Shown: positions 36,391 to 48,960, counted from the first letter of the stretch. The stretch: DNA of 64,000 nt from Desmodus rotundus (GCF_022682495.2 NC_071390.1:105944294-106008293); one strand, 5' to 3'. Notes: generated by a model from the letters alone, not told the origin. A program made the numbers and translations.

Positions 36391-37389
36391 AACGGAAATG
36401 TGGTTTTTAAGATGATCTTGAAAGAGTCATGTTTTTCTGAAAGAATATCTATCTGAATAAAATGGAGAAACAGGTCAGAATTAATACTTTCAGGCAGAGA
36501 GAAAAACTTAAGTGAATGCATGGACATGGAGAACCATGATCCATATTAACGGTGGGTATTTCAGGATGATTGAAGATAGGAAACATGTAAGGAAATACCC
36601 AGCATAAAGCTAAACATAAATGTCACAAAAGTGGTGTCAAGTTCTTGGGATGGCCATGAGAATGGACGGAACATAAATGAAAGTTTCTGAAACTGAAAGT
36701 GACCCTTAATGATAATTTCAGAAATTGTATTGTTTACAGTTATTCAACATTTTGTTTTGGCGGTTTTCAAATGCTGTTTAATTTACATATGATTTTATAG
36801 GACTATTAATGTGTCTTATTTATTGATTAACTTACTCCTATTTTATCTGTTTCTTCATCATAGTATTTTTCTTAAAGTTGGTTGACTAGCAGCATGGATT
36901 GTCACACGTGCGTGCATGCCATAAATGTTATGATACATTAAATTTGTCAAAGCTTTGAAAAAGAGTGTGGCAGTGACAGTGTGCACCAAACACATCCCTG
37001 TGTCCTTGCACATTTTCCACTCCCCTTCACAGTCCTTTAAAGCACATGACAAGACCTGGCCCCTGGACTGTGAACAAAGTTAATTTAAATACATAAATAT
37101 TTTTATTTATGAAAAATCTTTTGAAAAAGTTAAGTATTGAGTTTATACCTCTAGTGTTGCATAATGCTAACTCCATTTTTAAAAAGGTCATATCTGCAAA
37201 AAGAGCCAAACAAAAAGCACCTCTGCATTAAGTAGTATAAATATATTTATTTATGATATAAAATAAGCAAGGTATGCAGTCCCTTCCAGATTGACTTCTA
37301 AGATAATTTTTAATTGACTACAATTTAATGCATTGATTAGGAGCTATTTTCCAAATTCTGTGCATAAGAAAAATAGAAGTGGCTTCTAT

Positions 37390-37528
37390 GTTTAAGAAGG
37401 GCATACATGGACTGAAAGTGAAGGGATAGAAAAATATGTTCCATGCAAAGAGAAACCAAAAGAAATTTGAGGTAACCATATTTTTTTATCAGGCAAAATA
37501 GAAGGTGTTTTTAAAAGAGATCTTGAGG
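37390..37528 (+). mobile_element. L1 ORF2 fragment abutting L1 5' end
   Basis: Right-arm counterpart of 4081-4222: a plus-strand ORF2 piece ('gactgaaagtgaagggatag...') directly upstream of the 5' end of the old L1 at 37529. Confidence 0.65.
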
Positions 37529-37748
37529 AGGTCCAAGATGCTGGTGGTGTATGAGAATGTGGAACTCACCCCTTCCCAGGAACAAACTCAAATATATACA
37601 TGTATAGACAGCAATTATTCCTACCACATAACTGAAGGCTGAATGAACAGCTTCTGAACATGAAGCAAAAGAAGGGACTGAATAGAGAAGGCTGGGAAGG
37701 CACAGGAGCCCTCCAGGAGCTGCAGAAGCTGCTTGAGCCAGAAGAGTT

Positions 37749-38560
37749 GGTGAATTCCATTGTTTATTTTCCCCTCCAATCCATTAGGGTGGGTGGTAGC
37801 TCTATTCAGATGCTTTGGCCTACCTGCAAATCACTGCCTGCATGCTTCCAACTGCATTGTACAAAGCCTTGTGCCTTTTAATAAAGCATTGCCCAAGCAG
37901 GAATGACAGGGCATTACCACTTCCCCTTTCCCTCCCTGCCAGTGCCTCTTTAGCTTGGCCAGCCAGTACCTCATGTATCTGTTAGGTCAGTGGCATCCCC
38001 AAACTGCCCAAAGCATAAAGCCTACACAAAGGTCACTTCTTTACAGGACCACTTTTGTACAATCAATAAAAGAGATTGTATTGAGAAGACTGGAGAGTCA
38101 TGGGAGTTTTCTGGGACAGCAGGAATTCTCTGGGGTCAAAGGTGCTGGTGAATGACATTGTTTATGTCTTTTTCACTTCCCTAGGGTGGGAAGGGACTCT
38201 CTCAGGATGTTCTGGCTTGCCTGCAAAGTCACTGCAGTGTATTCTCAGACATGGTTTCCAGGCCATTTAGCCATCAAACAATGGGAGTAAGCAGGATCAG
38301 CAGGGCAGCGTACAATACATGCACCAGGACTACCCACCTGGAGCTGATGGGTATCCCTTAGGCATCAGCTCAGCTCTTACCTTACCACCCTGCCCAAACC
38401 ACCTGGTACACACAGTCTACCAAGTGACTGCTTCCACATGAGGCCACTTTTTAAAAACTTGGAGAAATAGCTACTTTGTTTAATTCATATAAACAAACAT
38501 GGGAAGTTAAAGGAAATGAAAACAAAAAAGAATATCTCTCAAATAAAGAAATAAAATTCC
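37749..38560 (+). repeat. Tandem subunits of the L1 5'UTR
   Basis: Two diverged copies of a unit of about 398 bases: 'ggtgaattccattgtttatt' at 37750 against 'ggtgaatgacattgtttatg' at 38147, followed in both by 'agggtggg', then 'ctacctgcaaatcactgc' against 'cttgcctgcaaagtcactgc'. The left arm shows the same pair. Confidence 0.75.
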
Positions 38561-38569
38561 CCAGAGGTT

Positions 38570-39066
38570 CTACAAGGCTAAAGAAAACATCAGAAAAATG
38601 AAAAGGGAACAAACCACATGGGAAAATATATTTGCAAATGATACCTTGGACAAGGGTTTGATCTCCAAACTATATAAAGAACTCACATGACTCTATCCTT
38701 TGTGACAGCATGGATGGATCTGGAGAGCATTATACAAAGTGAAATAAGCCAAGCAGTGAAAGACAAATACCATATGATCTCACCTATAAATGGAACTTAA
38801 TCAACAAAACAAACAAGCAAATAAAATATAATAAGAGACACTAAAATAAAGAACAAATTGACAGTTACCAGAGGGGAGCGGGGAGAGGGATAACAGGGGA
38901 AAAGGAGGAAGGGTCATTAAGGAACATGTATAAAGGACACATGGACAAAGCCAAAGAGGGATAGGATTGAAGGTGGGAGGTGAGTATGGCTGGGGTGGGG
39001 TGGCAGATGGGGGGAGAAAAGGACACAACTGTACTTGAACAACAATTTAAAAAGAAAAAGAAAAAC
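38570..39066 (+). mobile_element. 5'-truncated L1, 3' end
   Basis: Plus-strand L1 tail inserted in the old L1 5'UTR; the ORF2 C-terminus runs into a G-rich 3'UTR ('gtataaaggacacatggaca'). The flanking duplication is short and imperfect: ccccagaggt near 38559-38568 and ccccagaggg at 39067-39076. Removing it joins sequence that is continuous in the left arm. Confidence 0.85.
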
Positions 39067-39129
39067 CCCCAGAGGGGGAAAATGCCTTAAGGAAATGGAG
39101 ACAAACAACTTGCCTAATAAAGAATTTAA

Positions 39130-40740
39130 ATAGTCATAAGAATGTTCACCAAACTTGAGAGTAGAAAAGAGATTTAGGAAGAACTTCAACAAGAGTTAAA
39201 GCATAATAAAGAACCAATCAGAAATGATCACTATAATAACAGAAATTAAAAAATACACTAGAGGATATTAACAGATTAGCTCACAGAGAAGAATAGACCA
39301 ATGACTTAGAAGGCAGTCTAGAGGAAATCAATTAAAACAGCAAAAAGAAAAAAAAAGAAAATAATAAAGAAAATTCGGAGAGTTTAAGAGATCTTTGATA
39401 CAAAATAAGCACTCAAATATTCACACTATAGGAATTTCAGAAGGAGAAGAGAAAGGAAGGCATACCTTATTTAAGAAATAATGGCTAAAATCAGAGAGAT
39501 GCAAATTAAAACCACAATGAGATACCACTTCACACTGGTCAGAATGGCCTTCATAAACAAACAAACAAACAAGGGCTGGCAAGGTTGTATAGAAAAGAGA
39601 ACCCTAGTACACTGTTGGTGGGTATGCAGGCTGGTGCAGCCACTGTGGAAAACAGTATGGAATTTCCTCAGAAAACAAAAAATGGAACTGCCTTTTGATC
39701 CAGCAAATCCACTGCTGGGATTATACCCTAAGAATCCTGAAACACCAATCCAAAAGAACCTATGCACCCCAATGTTCATAGCAGTACAATTTACAATAGC
39801 TAAGTACTGGAAGCAACCTAAGTGCCCATCAGTAAATGAGTGGGTCAAAAAACTATCATACATTTACAGAATGGAATTCTATGCAGCAGAAAGAAAGAAG
39901 GAGCTCCTACCCCATACATGACAGCATGGATGGATCTGGAGACATTATGCTAAATGAAAAAAGCCAGGCAGTGAAAGCCAAATACCATATGATCTCACCT
40001 ATAAGTGGAACCTAATCAATAAAACAAACAAGCAAATAAAATATAACCAGAGACATTGAAATTAAGAACAAACTGACAGTAATTAGAGAGGAGGGGAGAG
40101 GGGAGAAGAGTGGGAAAGGGGAAGGGTTATCAAGGAACATGTATAAAGGACGCAAGGACAAAATCAAAGAGGGGTCGGATCGAGGGTGGGAGGTGGGGAT
40201 GTCTTAGTTGGGAGGGAGTGGTGGTGGGAAAATGGACACAACTGTACTTCAACAACAACAAAATAGAGGAAAGAAATAAGAATATATAATCTCTCTAAAA
40301 AAAGAAATAATGGCTGAAAACATTCATAATACGGGAAAAGAATCACACATGCAGAACCAGAAAGCACATGGAGTTTCAAACAGAGTGAACCCAAAGAGAC
40401 CCACATCAAGACATATTGTAATTAAAAAGGCAAAAGTTAAAAAGACAACTGAAGGAAACAAGCGGAACATAGTGAGTTACATACTAAGGAAACCCCATAA
40501 AGCTATCAGCTGATTTCTCAGTAGCAACTTTGACAGGCAAGAAGGGTATGGTAGTACATCTTTAAATTGCTGGGGGAAAAAAAAATGAAAGGATCATACA
40601 ACCTAGAATAATTTATACACAATGTTTAGCATTCAGAAATAAAGGAGAGATAAAAAATTTCCTGGACAACAGAGAACTAGAGGAATTCATCACCATTAAA
40701 TCAGTTTCACAAGAAATGTTAAAGGCTAGTCTTTAGGCAG
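39130..40740 (+). pseudogene. Decayed L1 ORF1, split by a younger L1
   Basis: The N-terminal coiled-coil part is at about 39130-39470. The body and C-terminus resume after the inserted L1: 40310-40510 encodes 'NPKRPTSRHIVIKKAKVKK', then 40490-40735 carries the 'CTD' pattern of ORF1 ('LSADFSVATLTGKKG...', then 'PRIIYTQCLAFRNKGEIKNF'-like) with frame changes. No functional protein. Confidence 0.65.
39491..40301 (+). mobile_element. 5'-truncated L1 with an intact ORF2 C-terminal frame
   Basis: Plus-strand L1 tail bounded by the target duplication aagaaataatggctaaaa (39473-39490) and aagaaataatggctgaaaa (40302-40320). The frame 39481-39921 stays open for 146 codons and covers the ORF2 C-terminus: '[19 protein letters not shown]', the Cys/Trp motif '[14 protein letters not shown]' and '[14 protein letters not shown]'. 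The 3'UTR then has a G-rich part (40090-40235) and ends 'actgtacttcaacaacaaca'. The best-preserved L1 in the window, but too truncated to mobilise itself. Confidence 0.93.
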
Positions 40741-41234
40741 AAAAGGAAAGCCTATATTTAGAAATATTAAAATATAAGAAAAATCTCACAGGTAGGGACA
40801 AATATTTAAGAAATATGGCAAATCAAACATTGAAAACTATTACAAAGATCCGAAGAAAAAAGTACCAAATCAAACACTGAAAATTATTACAAAGGTCAAA
40901 AGAAAAAAAAAACTCAATTCAAACTACATTAGTTAGTTTGGAGATACACAACAGGAGAAGTTCTAAAACAGATCATGGATAACAAATGATTCAGGGGCAA
41001 TAAATTTATAGTCCTTAGAGAGTGTATTCAAACTTAAATTCCTATCAGCTTAAAATAGACTGCTATAAATATAGAATAATATATATAAACCTCATACTAA
41101 ACCACAAACCAAAAAACTATAAAAGATATACAGAGGATAAATAAAAAGAAACCCACACAAAACACTAAAGTAAAACAGCAAACCATAAAGAATCAAAAGA
41201 AGAGAAAAGAACCAGAGGAGACCTATAAAAACAA

Positions 41235-44200
41235 TTAAAAATTAACAAATGGCAATAAGTGCCTATTTATCAATAATTACTTTAAATGTGAATGGTTTAA
41301 ATGCTCCAAGAAATAGACATTGGATGGCTGAATGGATTAAAAAATGACTGATCTATATGCTACTCATAAGAAGCCTATTTCAAATGGAAAGATACATACA
41401 GACTGAAAGTGAAGTGATGGAAAAAGATATTCTATGCAAATTAAAATAAAGATGGGGTAGCAATACTCATATCAGACAAAATAGCTTTTAAAAATTGTAA
41501 AATAAAATGAAGAAAGACATTACTTAATTAAAAAGGGGTCAATCCACAAAGAGGATACAACAACTGCAAATATCTACACACCCAACATAGGAACACCTAA
41601 ATATATAAAGCAATTATTCACAGGCATAAAAGGAAAAATATGCAGTAATGCAGTAATAGTAGGAGATTTTAATATCCTACTTACATCAATGGATAGATCA
41701 TCCAGACTGAAAATTAATAGGGAAATAATGGCCTCAAATATCATATTTGACCAGAACAACTTAATAAACATCTTAAGAAAATTTCATCCCAAAACTTAAG
41801 AGTACACAATTTTTTGAAGAGCACATGGAACATTCTCCAAGATAGATCACATATTAAGCCACAAAAGAAGTGTCCTTAAGTTTAAGAAGATTGAAATCAT
41901 ATCAATCATCGAATCAAATTGGTGTGAAACTAAACATCAGCTGCAGAAAGAATGCTGGGAAAATACCCTCGCAAATATGTGAAGACTAAATATCATGCTA
42001 CTAAATGGACAATGTTTCAAATAGGAAATAAAACAGGAGATCTAAAACTATCTTGAAAGAAATGCAAATAAAAACACAAATTTAAATATTTATGGGATGC
42101 AGCAGAAGTAGTTCTAAGAGTATGTTCATACCTGTGCAGGCCAATTTACAATAAGTAAACAAGAATCATCTGAAACAAACAATCTAATTCTACACCTAAA
42201 GGAATTAAAAAATATCTATGCATAAGAGCAATTAAAACCAAAAGTAAATGGAAGGAAACAGTTAAAATTTCAGTGCAAATATAAAATAAAAACTTTAAAA
42301 AGTAAAAAGTTCAAGAAAACTAAGTGCTGGTTATTTGAAAAGATAAATTAAATTGACCAAATTTGGCCACTCATCAAAATAAAAAGAGGCCCCCAAAATA
42401 AAACAATAAAGAATAGTTACAAATGACACCAAAGAAATACAAAGAATCAAAAAGAATACTAAGAACAATTATATGCCAACAAATGCGACAATCCAGAAGA
42501 AATGGATGGATTTTTACAAGTATATAATCTTCCAAGACTGATCCAGGAAGAAGTACAAAGTCTAAACTGACCAGATACTAGTAATAAAGTTGGAGCAATA
42601 ATCACAAAACTTTCAACAACAACAAAAAATTCTGGACCAGATAGCTCACAGGTGAACTTTACAAAATATTCCAAGAATATCTATTCTTTGTAAACTATTT
42701 CAAAAAAATCAAAGAGGAAGGGATACTTACAAATTTACTTTATGAAACCAGCATTACATTGATACCCAAATAAAAGACATTTTATCTGTATATATATATG
42801 AAATGTGTACATATACAATATGTATATATACATACATAGTCAATATCATTTTTATATATATTCAATATCTTTAATGAACATAGATGGAAAAATTATCAAC
42901 ACAATTTTTTCAAACTGAATTCAACAATTCCTTAAAAGGATTACCATGAACAAGTGGAATTCAAATCAGGGAAACAAGGATGGGTCAATATCTGTAAATC
43001 TATTACTGTGATACATCATATTAACACAATGAAAGATAAAAGCCAAATGATCATCTGAGCAGATTTAGAAATACATTTAAAAAAATACAACATCCTTTTA
43101 TTTTAGAAACTTTCACCAAAGTGGGCATAGGAGGAATGCATCTCAATACAATAAAGGCTGTCTATAACAAATCAACATCTAATATCTTACTCAATGGTGA
43201 AAAGCTAAAAGATTTTCCTCTAAAATCAGGAAAAATACAAGGATGCACTACCACTTCTATTCAACATAGTATTGGAATTCCTAGCCACAGCATTCAGACA
43301 AGAAAAAGAAATAAAAGGCATCCAAATCATAAAGAACTAATACTCTTATTATTTGCAGATTATAGGGTACTATAGAAAGAAAACCCTAAGACTCCCCCCA
43401 AAAACACTATTAGAACTAGTAAAGGAATTCAGTAAAGTTTCAGGATACAGAATCAGTATACAGAAATCCATTTCATTTCTATAAACTAATAACATGATCA
43501 GAAGGGCAAATTAACAAAATAATCATGTTTGCAATTTCATCAAAAAGCATAACATACCTAGAAATGAACTTAACCAAAGAGGGTAAAGACCCGTACTCTG
43601 AAAACAATAAGACTTTAAAGAAAGAAATTGAAAAGATACACATGGAGGATATACCTTGCTCATGAATTCAAAGGATTAATATTGAGAAATGTTCTTTACT
43701 ACCTAAAGCAATATACAGATTCAATGCAATCCCCATTAAAATACCGAGGACATTCTTCTCAGAATTACAACTAATCCAAAAATTTATATGACTACTAAAG
43801 ATCCAAAATAGCCAAATAAATCTTGAGAAAGAACTAAGTGGGAGGTGTCACATTCCCTGATGTCAAGGTATATTACAAAGCTAAAGTAATCAAAACAGTA
43901 TGATAGTAACATAAAAATAGATATATAGATGAATGGAATAGAATAAGAGAGCCCAGAAATAAGTCCTCACATATATGGTCAAGTAATTTATGACAAAAAA
44001 AAGGCCAGAATATACAATGAGGTTAAGATAATCTCTTCAATAAGTGGTGTTGAGATATCTGCACAGATATGTGCAAAAATGAAACTGGACAACTTTTTAA
44101 AACATTATACAACTTGAAATGGATTAAAGACTTTAAATGTAAGGCCTGACTTCATAAAACTCCTAGAAATAACATTGGCATTTAATTCTTTGACACTGCT

Positions 44201-45090
44201 TTTTGCAATAACTTTTGGATGTGTCTCCTAGGGCAAGGGAAATCATAGAAAAAATAAAAAGGCATTATATCGAACTAAGAAGTGTTTGCACAGAAAAAAA
44301 CCCAGCAACAAAACAAAAAGACAACCTACTAAATTCTCTAGAGAAGATATTTGCTAATGATACCATCTCTAAGGGGTTAATATGCAAAATATACAAGAAA
44401 TTCATGTAACTTAATACCAAAAAAAAAAAAAACAATCCAATTGAATAATGGTCAGAGAACCTGAAGAGTCATTTCTTCATAAAGGAGGTGCACATTACCC
44501 ACAGACATATGAAAAGACACTCAACATCACTTATCATCACGGAAATGCAAATCCTAAACCACAAGGAGGTATCACACTATACTTGTCAGAATGTCAATCA
44601 TCAATAAATTAGCAAATAAATGCTGAGGATGTTAGAGAGGGAACTTCAAACACTGAGGAGGGATTATAAATTAGTGCAGTCACTATGAGAAAAATATATG
44701 GATATTCCTCATAAAGTTAAAAATAGTGATTCCACTTGTGTGACTCAGCAGTACTGCTTCTGGGTATTTATGCAGTTCAAACAAAAACACTAATTCAAAA
44801 AGATATGTGCACCCCTATGTTCATTGCATCATTACTAGTAGTAGTCAAGATATAGAAACAACCTAGGTGTCATGAACAGATGAAGGGCAAAGAAGATGTG
44901 GTACACATATACAATAGAATATTACTCAGTAGTAGAAATGAATAAAATCTACCCATTTGTGACAACATGGATGGACCAGAGTATATTATGCTAAGTGAAA
45001 TTAGTCAGACACAGAAAGACAGATACAGTATGATTTGTCCTATATGTGGAATCTATAAAAACAAAACAAAATAGGGACAGATACATAGAT
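41235..45090 (+). pseudogene. Decayed L1 ORF2 (endonuclease/reverse transcriptase)
   Basis: Endonuclease start near 41270 ('IITLNVNGLNAPRNRHWMAE'). The reverse-transcriptase region includes 43121-43375, where the catalytic FADD box reads FADY at 43352-43363, losing an essential aspartate. The C-terminal region runs to about 45000 with multiple stops. Normal ORF2 is about 1,275 residues; no frame here exceeds about 90. Confidence 0.8.
42785..42850. repeat. (TA)-rich patch
   Basis: Run of tatata and tacata units inside the L1 ORF2 remnant; likely a local expansion. Confidence 0.6.
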
Positions 45091-45190
45091 ATAGAGAACA
45101 AGCTTATGGTTGCCAGAGGGCAATGGGTAGTTAATGGGAATTTTAAAAAGTGTAAAATTACAGCTAATGTGTAATAAATTAATATTTGCA

Positions 45191-47159
45191 AAATAGTTAC
45201 TAAAATAAACTTTCAGTAATTTATAATTTTCTTAATAAATTTAGTTTGAACAACTAGAATATCATACCAGAATGATTAATAGGGATGGGAGAAAAAGTAT
45301 AAGACAATGCTCATATGTATAAGTTTATGTAATGGTTCTATAAATATGGAAGTAGTTTCCTTAAAATCATTGAAAATCCCCTTCTTTGAGATATAATAGA
45401 CAAAAATTCAAAGGGAAAAGTGTTCTGTAAACAATCAATGTTTAAAAAACAGTATCATTAATATATAATCAGAATACTATTAAGATCTTCACATTGTAGG
45501 AAGACAAGATGGATGATGAAACAAGAATTCAAATATAAGAATGGTGGGATCTTATATCCAAAGTGAAGATATCCAAAAAGTGAAAGAAATATGTTCATTT
45601 TTTAAGAATGCACATTCACCCCCCCCCTTAATCCCTAATTAGTACATAATATTCATGGGTATTTGAAATGTCATTTTTGCACTGAGCTACATCATGTTAT
45701 CTGAATAGCATTTGATTCTTCTGCTGATCAACTCTGGTAACATGTTCACTCTCCTCTGCTCTTAATACTCAGCGAGTGAAAATCTTGTCAGCATGTGGCT
45801 TTTCTGCCCTTTCCTGGCAGCTGTCAGATTTGTACTTCTGTAGCAGCAGCACATTATTTTTCCCAAGCAAAGGAACGGCACATCTCTGACTTTGCAAGAT
45901 CTGACCCATTGCTTTAATTAGCATTTTCATGCAGAAAGGAATCTGAAATGACAGCCAATCCTCCCTGCTCCTGTGTTGCAGTTTGCAAGGATCATGCTGC
46001 AAACCAGTCAATACTAATTCTGAACTATGACCTTAAATGCTCTTGTATGATTTTGAAGATATGTGTAAATGGAAATAATTCATTTTAAGTGAGATTCTCA
46101 CTTAAAGCATAAAATCAACTTTTTTGAATATGAGTTCAAACAAATATTTTCTCACCTTAAAAAGATAATCTAGAAACTAGATATGTTCATAATCTCCCAA
46201 GTTTAAACACCACCTACAACGGTCCATCACTTCACCTCATGGCCTCCACTGTGCGTGGCGTCAGCAAAGACAAGACGCAGAGGCCACTAAGTTCACATAT
46301 TTGTCATTGGATTGGAGTCTCGTGTCTATAAAGGGTGGCACACAGCATGCTCTCCTGCACTTTGATAGAAGAGAATGTCAAATGGCTTTGGCTTTGGAAA
46401 GCTTGACCCTTTATTTTCATCATTCTGCCACAAAAGCAGCGATCTGAAATGGCAGGTTTCTCAGTGCTCTGGTGACAAGATTTCCTCTCTTCCAATGGAC
46501 TGTAAGTTGACAAACGAAAACCACAGCAGCCTACGTTCTGGGTAATGTTGTCTCGTAGTCAGAATCCTTTTAATTTGCAGAGAGTTTCTTATAGCAAACA
46601 AACACCTCCTACCCCACACTTCATAGGATGTGAGAACAGATGAAAGAGAAGGGTAATGGTAGTGATCCCATTAGGATGTCGACATTACTGGGGGAGCAAT
46701 TATAAAGGAAATTGACTAGACTTTACTGGCATCAGGAGGGGGTCATTCTGCAGACCCCTCCTGCTCTGGGTTTGTGTTAATATTCATCTTCTGCTGTGTT
46801 CCCATGTGTTAGCTTTGCATCCCTTGAAGGCATTTAGCATTTCTCTGAGATTCAAAGCACAACATAAATATCTTGAGGAGGTGATTGCTGCTGCCTACAG
46901 TTTACTGTTTAGGCCTGTACTCTGACAGGGAAACCTTCCACCTTGACATTTTTATGTTTTTCTCTGAGGATCAGTATAAGACAAAGGCCTGTTTTGTCTG
47001 GCGATGTGTGATGAATGATCTGAGTGTCTAGTAGAGTTTTAGTGTGGGACAGATTCACCCATGGACGTGGCCTCAGTTTATTCATACAGAAGTGTGCACT
47101 TGTCTATCATGAATATCTGTGGCCCATATTTTATTTTAAATGAATGAATGAATGAATTT
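45191..47159. other. No gene; two conserved-looking segments
   Basis: 45191-45700 is AT-rich with a C-run at 45619-45628. 45720-46020 and 46220-46560 have balanced composition, few runs and no repeat signature; they look like conserved non-coding sequence, but this is an impression, not a measurement. The frames on the minus strand (80 and 69 codons) have no known relatives. 47139-47158 is a (TGAA)n run. Confidence 0.4.
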
Positions 47160-47394
47160 AATTATCACACAAGGATGTGGTTATTGATTGACAGAGAAGA
47201 ATGGAAGAGAGAGAGAGAGGGAGGGAGAGAGAAACATGGATGTGAAACAAAAACATTGATCAGTTGCCTACTTTATGCACCCTGACCAGAGACTGAACCC
47301 ACAACCTAGGTATGTGCCCTGACCAGGAATTGAACCCACAACCTTTTGGTATATGCAACAACCTTCTTACCAACTTAAACATCTGGCCAGGGCT
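47160..47394 (-). mobile_element. Ves-type SINE
   Basis: Minus-strand copy with a GA run at 47206-47232, an internally repeated 'gaacccacaacct' block (47296 and 47333) and the head ending 'ctggccagggct' at 47394. The 3' end resembles the 'tctaatcctcac' subfamily. Confidence 0.85.
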
Positions 47395-47439
47395 ATGACC
47401 AATGTTTTTACTTAAATTTTATATGAAAATAAATTGAGC

Positions 47440-48960
47440 TTTACAGAAAAACTTGAAGATACTACAGAAAGTTCCCATGTATTCCACAAATCCAGTTTCT
47501 GTTATTGAAAATGTGAGCTATGTACCATAATAATATGAGAATAGGGTATGAATGTTGACACATTATTATTCTTCCTAATATGTCATTTATTTTTATTTAC
47601 TAAGTGTTTACTTAATTTCCTTTTTTTTTTTTTTGATCCAGGACCCCTAGGACACCACATCGCATTTATGTAATTGTCATGTCTTTTTAGGATGCTCTTG
47701 GGTGTGACAGTTCCTCACTTTCCTGTTTTTGGTGACTCTGACAGTTTTGAAGTGGTCTGGTCAGGTACTTTATACACTGTCACTCACATGGAGTTTTCTG
47801 ATGTCTTTCTCATGATTAGACAGAGCTAAAGACTTTTGGGAGGAAGACCACAGAGATGAAGTGCCATTTTTATCACAATGTATCAATGTATGCACTGTCA
47901 GCAGACATATCATTCTTGGTGTTGACCTTGACCTCCTGGCTGGGGTAGTGTTTGTTAGAGTTCTGCACTTTAATATTTTTTTCCTTTTTCTACCTTTCAC
48001 TACTTTATTTTTTAAAAGAAAGTCAATAAAAGAAGCCCACACTTCAGAAATAAAGTATTATATTTCACCTCCTTCAAGGTGGAACAGCTGATGACTTATT
48101 TAGAATTTTGCACAGACTTGTCTATTTCCACCATTTATATATTCACTAATTTATGTCAGATGGGCTCATGGACATTTATGTTGATCTTTGTGTTATAATA
48201 TAGTGCTAGTCTATTTTTTTTCTCAAATTATTTCATTATTGAGCAATGAGAGATTTCTCAGTTGGTGTCTCTGTCCCTTTGGCATACTCTAGTTGCTCTT
48301 TATTTTGGGCACTTTCTTTCTGGTATTACAAGATACTCCATGCTCATCCTGTGCACCCCCTTCCCAGTCCTAGGGTCAGCCATTTCTCTAAGGACACCTG
48401 GATCCTTTCATCAGAGAGTGGTATTAGAAATCAAGATCTGGGCACTGGGTGTGCTCATTGCTACCAGGGCCTTGTTTCTCCCAGTTCTTGTCAGCTAAAA
48501 GCAAGGAGATCTGTGTGTGTATTCTAACCTATTTGTACACAAATATCTGTAAGTATTTTATATGTGTCTACATGAAGTAAATTAGACGTTCCTACTGATG
48601 TCCCCAACTCTAATCAGTGTCACATGGATCTTTCAGGTGTTTTCCCTTTTTTTATGTGTAACCTCCCACTAACAGCAGAAACTTCATCCTCACCATCTAC
48701 CATCCACTTAATTGCTCATTTACAGTATATCTGAACAGTGTGTCAGAGTTAACCCACACACTGTAGAACTTTATCAACTAGAGCACAGAGCTTATGTATA
48801 GTCCCCTTGCCTTTCATCTTGTAGACTCCACCGATTTCCAAAGTTACTTAAGTTGCCACCTTTCCCCACCCCTTTCAGGGAAGTTGTTTCATAACACTGA
48901 AACACATTTACAGGTGCATCTGTCTTAGTCCGCATGCTGTCCTGGGATCCCAACCTCCTG
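47440..48960. mobile_element. Ancient LINE-like interspersed repeat
   Basis: A long match to a mammal-wide consensus I recognise by its phrases 'ccaggacccctaggacacca', 'gaggaagaccacagagatga', 'atcaagatctgggcactggg' and 'acctcccactaacagcag'. I cannot name the subfamily (L1ME or HAL1 type most likely). No coding potential remains. A T-run lies at about 47621-47634. Confidence 0.55.

Larger units (their letters stand above)
30982..39120 (+). repeat. Right arm of large inverted duplication
   Basis: Mirror image of 3041-10377. It is longer because it carries four insertions absent from the left arm: L1 tails at 31614-32037, 34363-34525 and 38570-39066 and a SINE at 36191-36390. The right arm follows the shared L1 into its ORF1 region near 39120; the left copy is cut by the L1 at 1-3038 at the equivalent point ('cctaataaagaatt' in both). 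Whether homology continues past this point cannot be judged, because the matching left sequence lies outside the window. Confidence 0.9.
37529..45190 (+). mobile_element. Nearly full-length old L1, decayed and interrupted
   Basis: Plus-strand L1 with all parts in order. 37529 to about 39100 is the 5'UTR, opening 'gaggaggtccaagatgctgg' and holding two tandem subunits about 398 bases apart (37750 and 38147). About 39130-40740 is ORF1 remnant, 41235-45090 ORF2 remnant, and the 3' end is near 45190. Two younger L1 tails are inserted (38570-39066 and 39491-40301). Every coding part has stops and frameshifts. Its 5'UTR is duplicated in the left arm. Confidence 0.8.

Noticed and set aside
3041..39120. 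Inverted duplication as an assembly or cloning artefact
   Set aside because: The arms differ by many substitutions and by independent transposon insertions with target duplications, which an artefact would not create.
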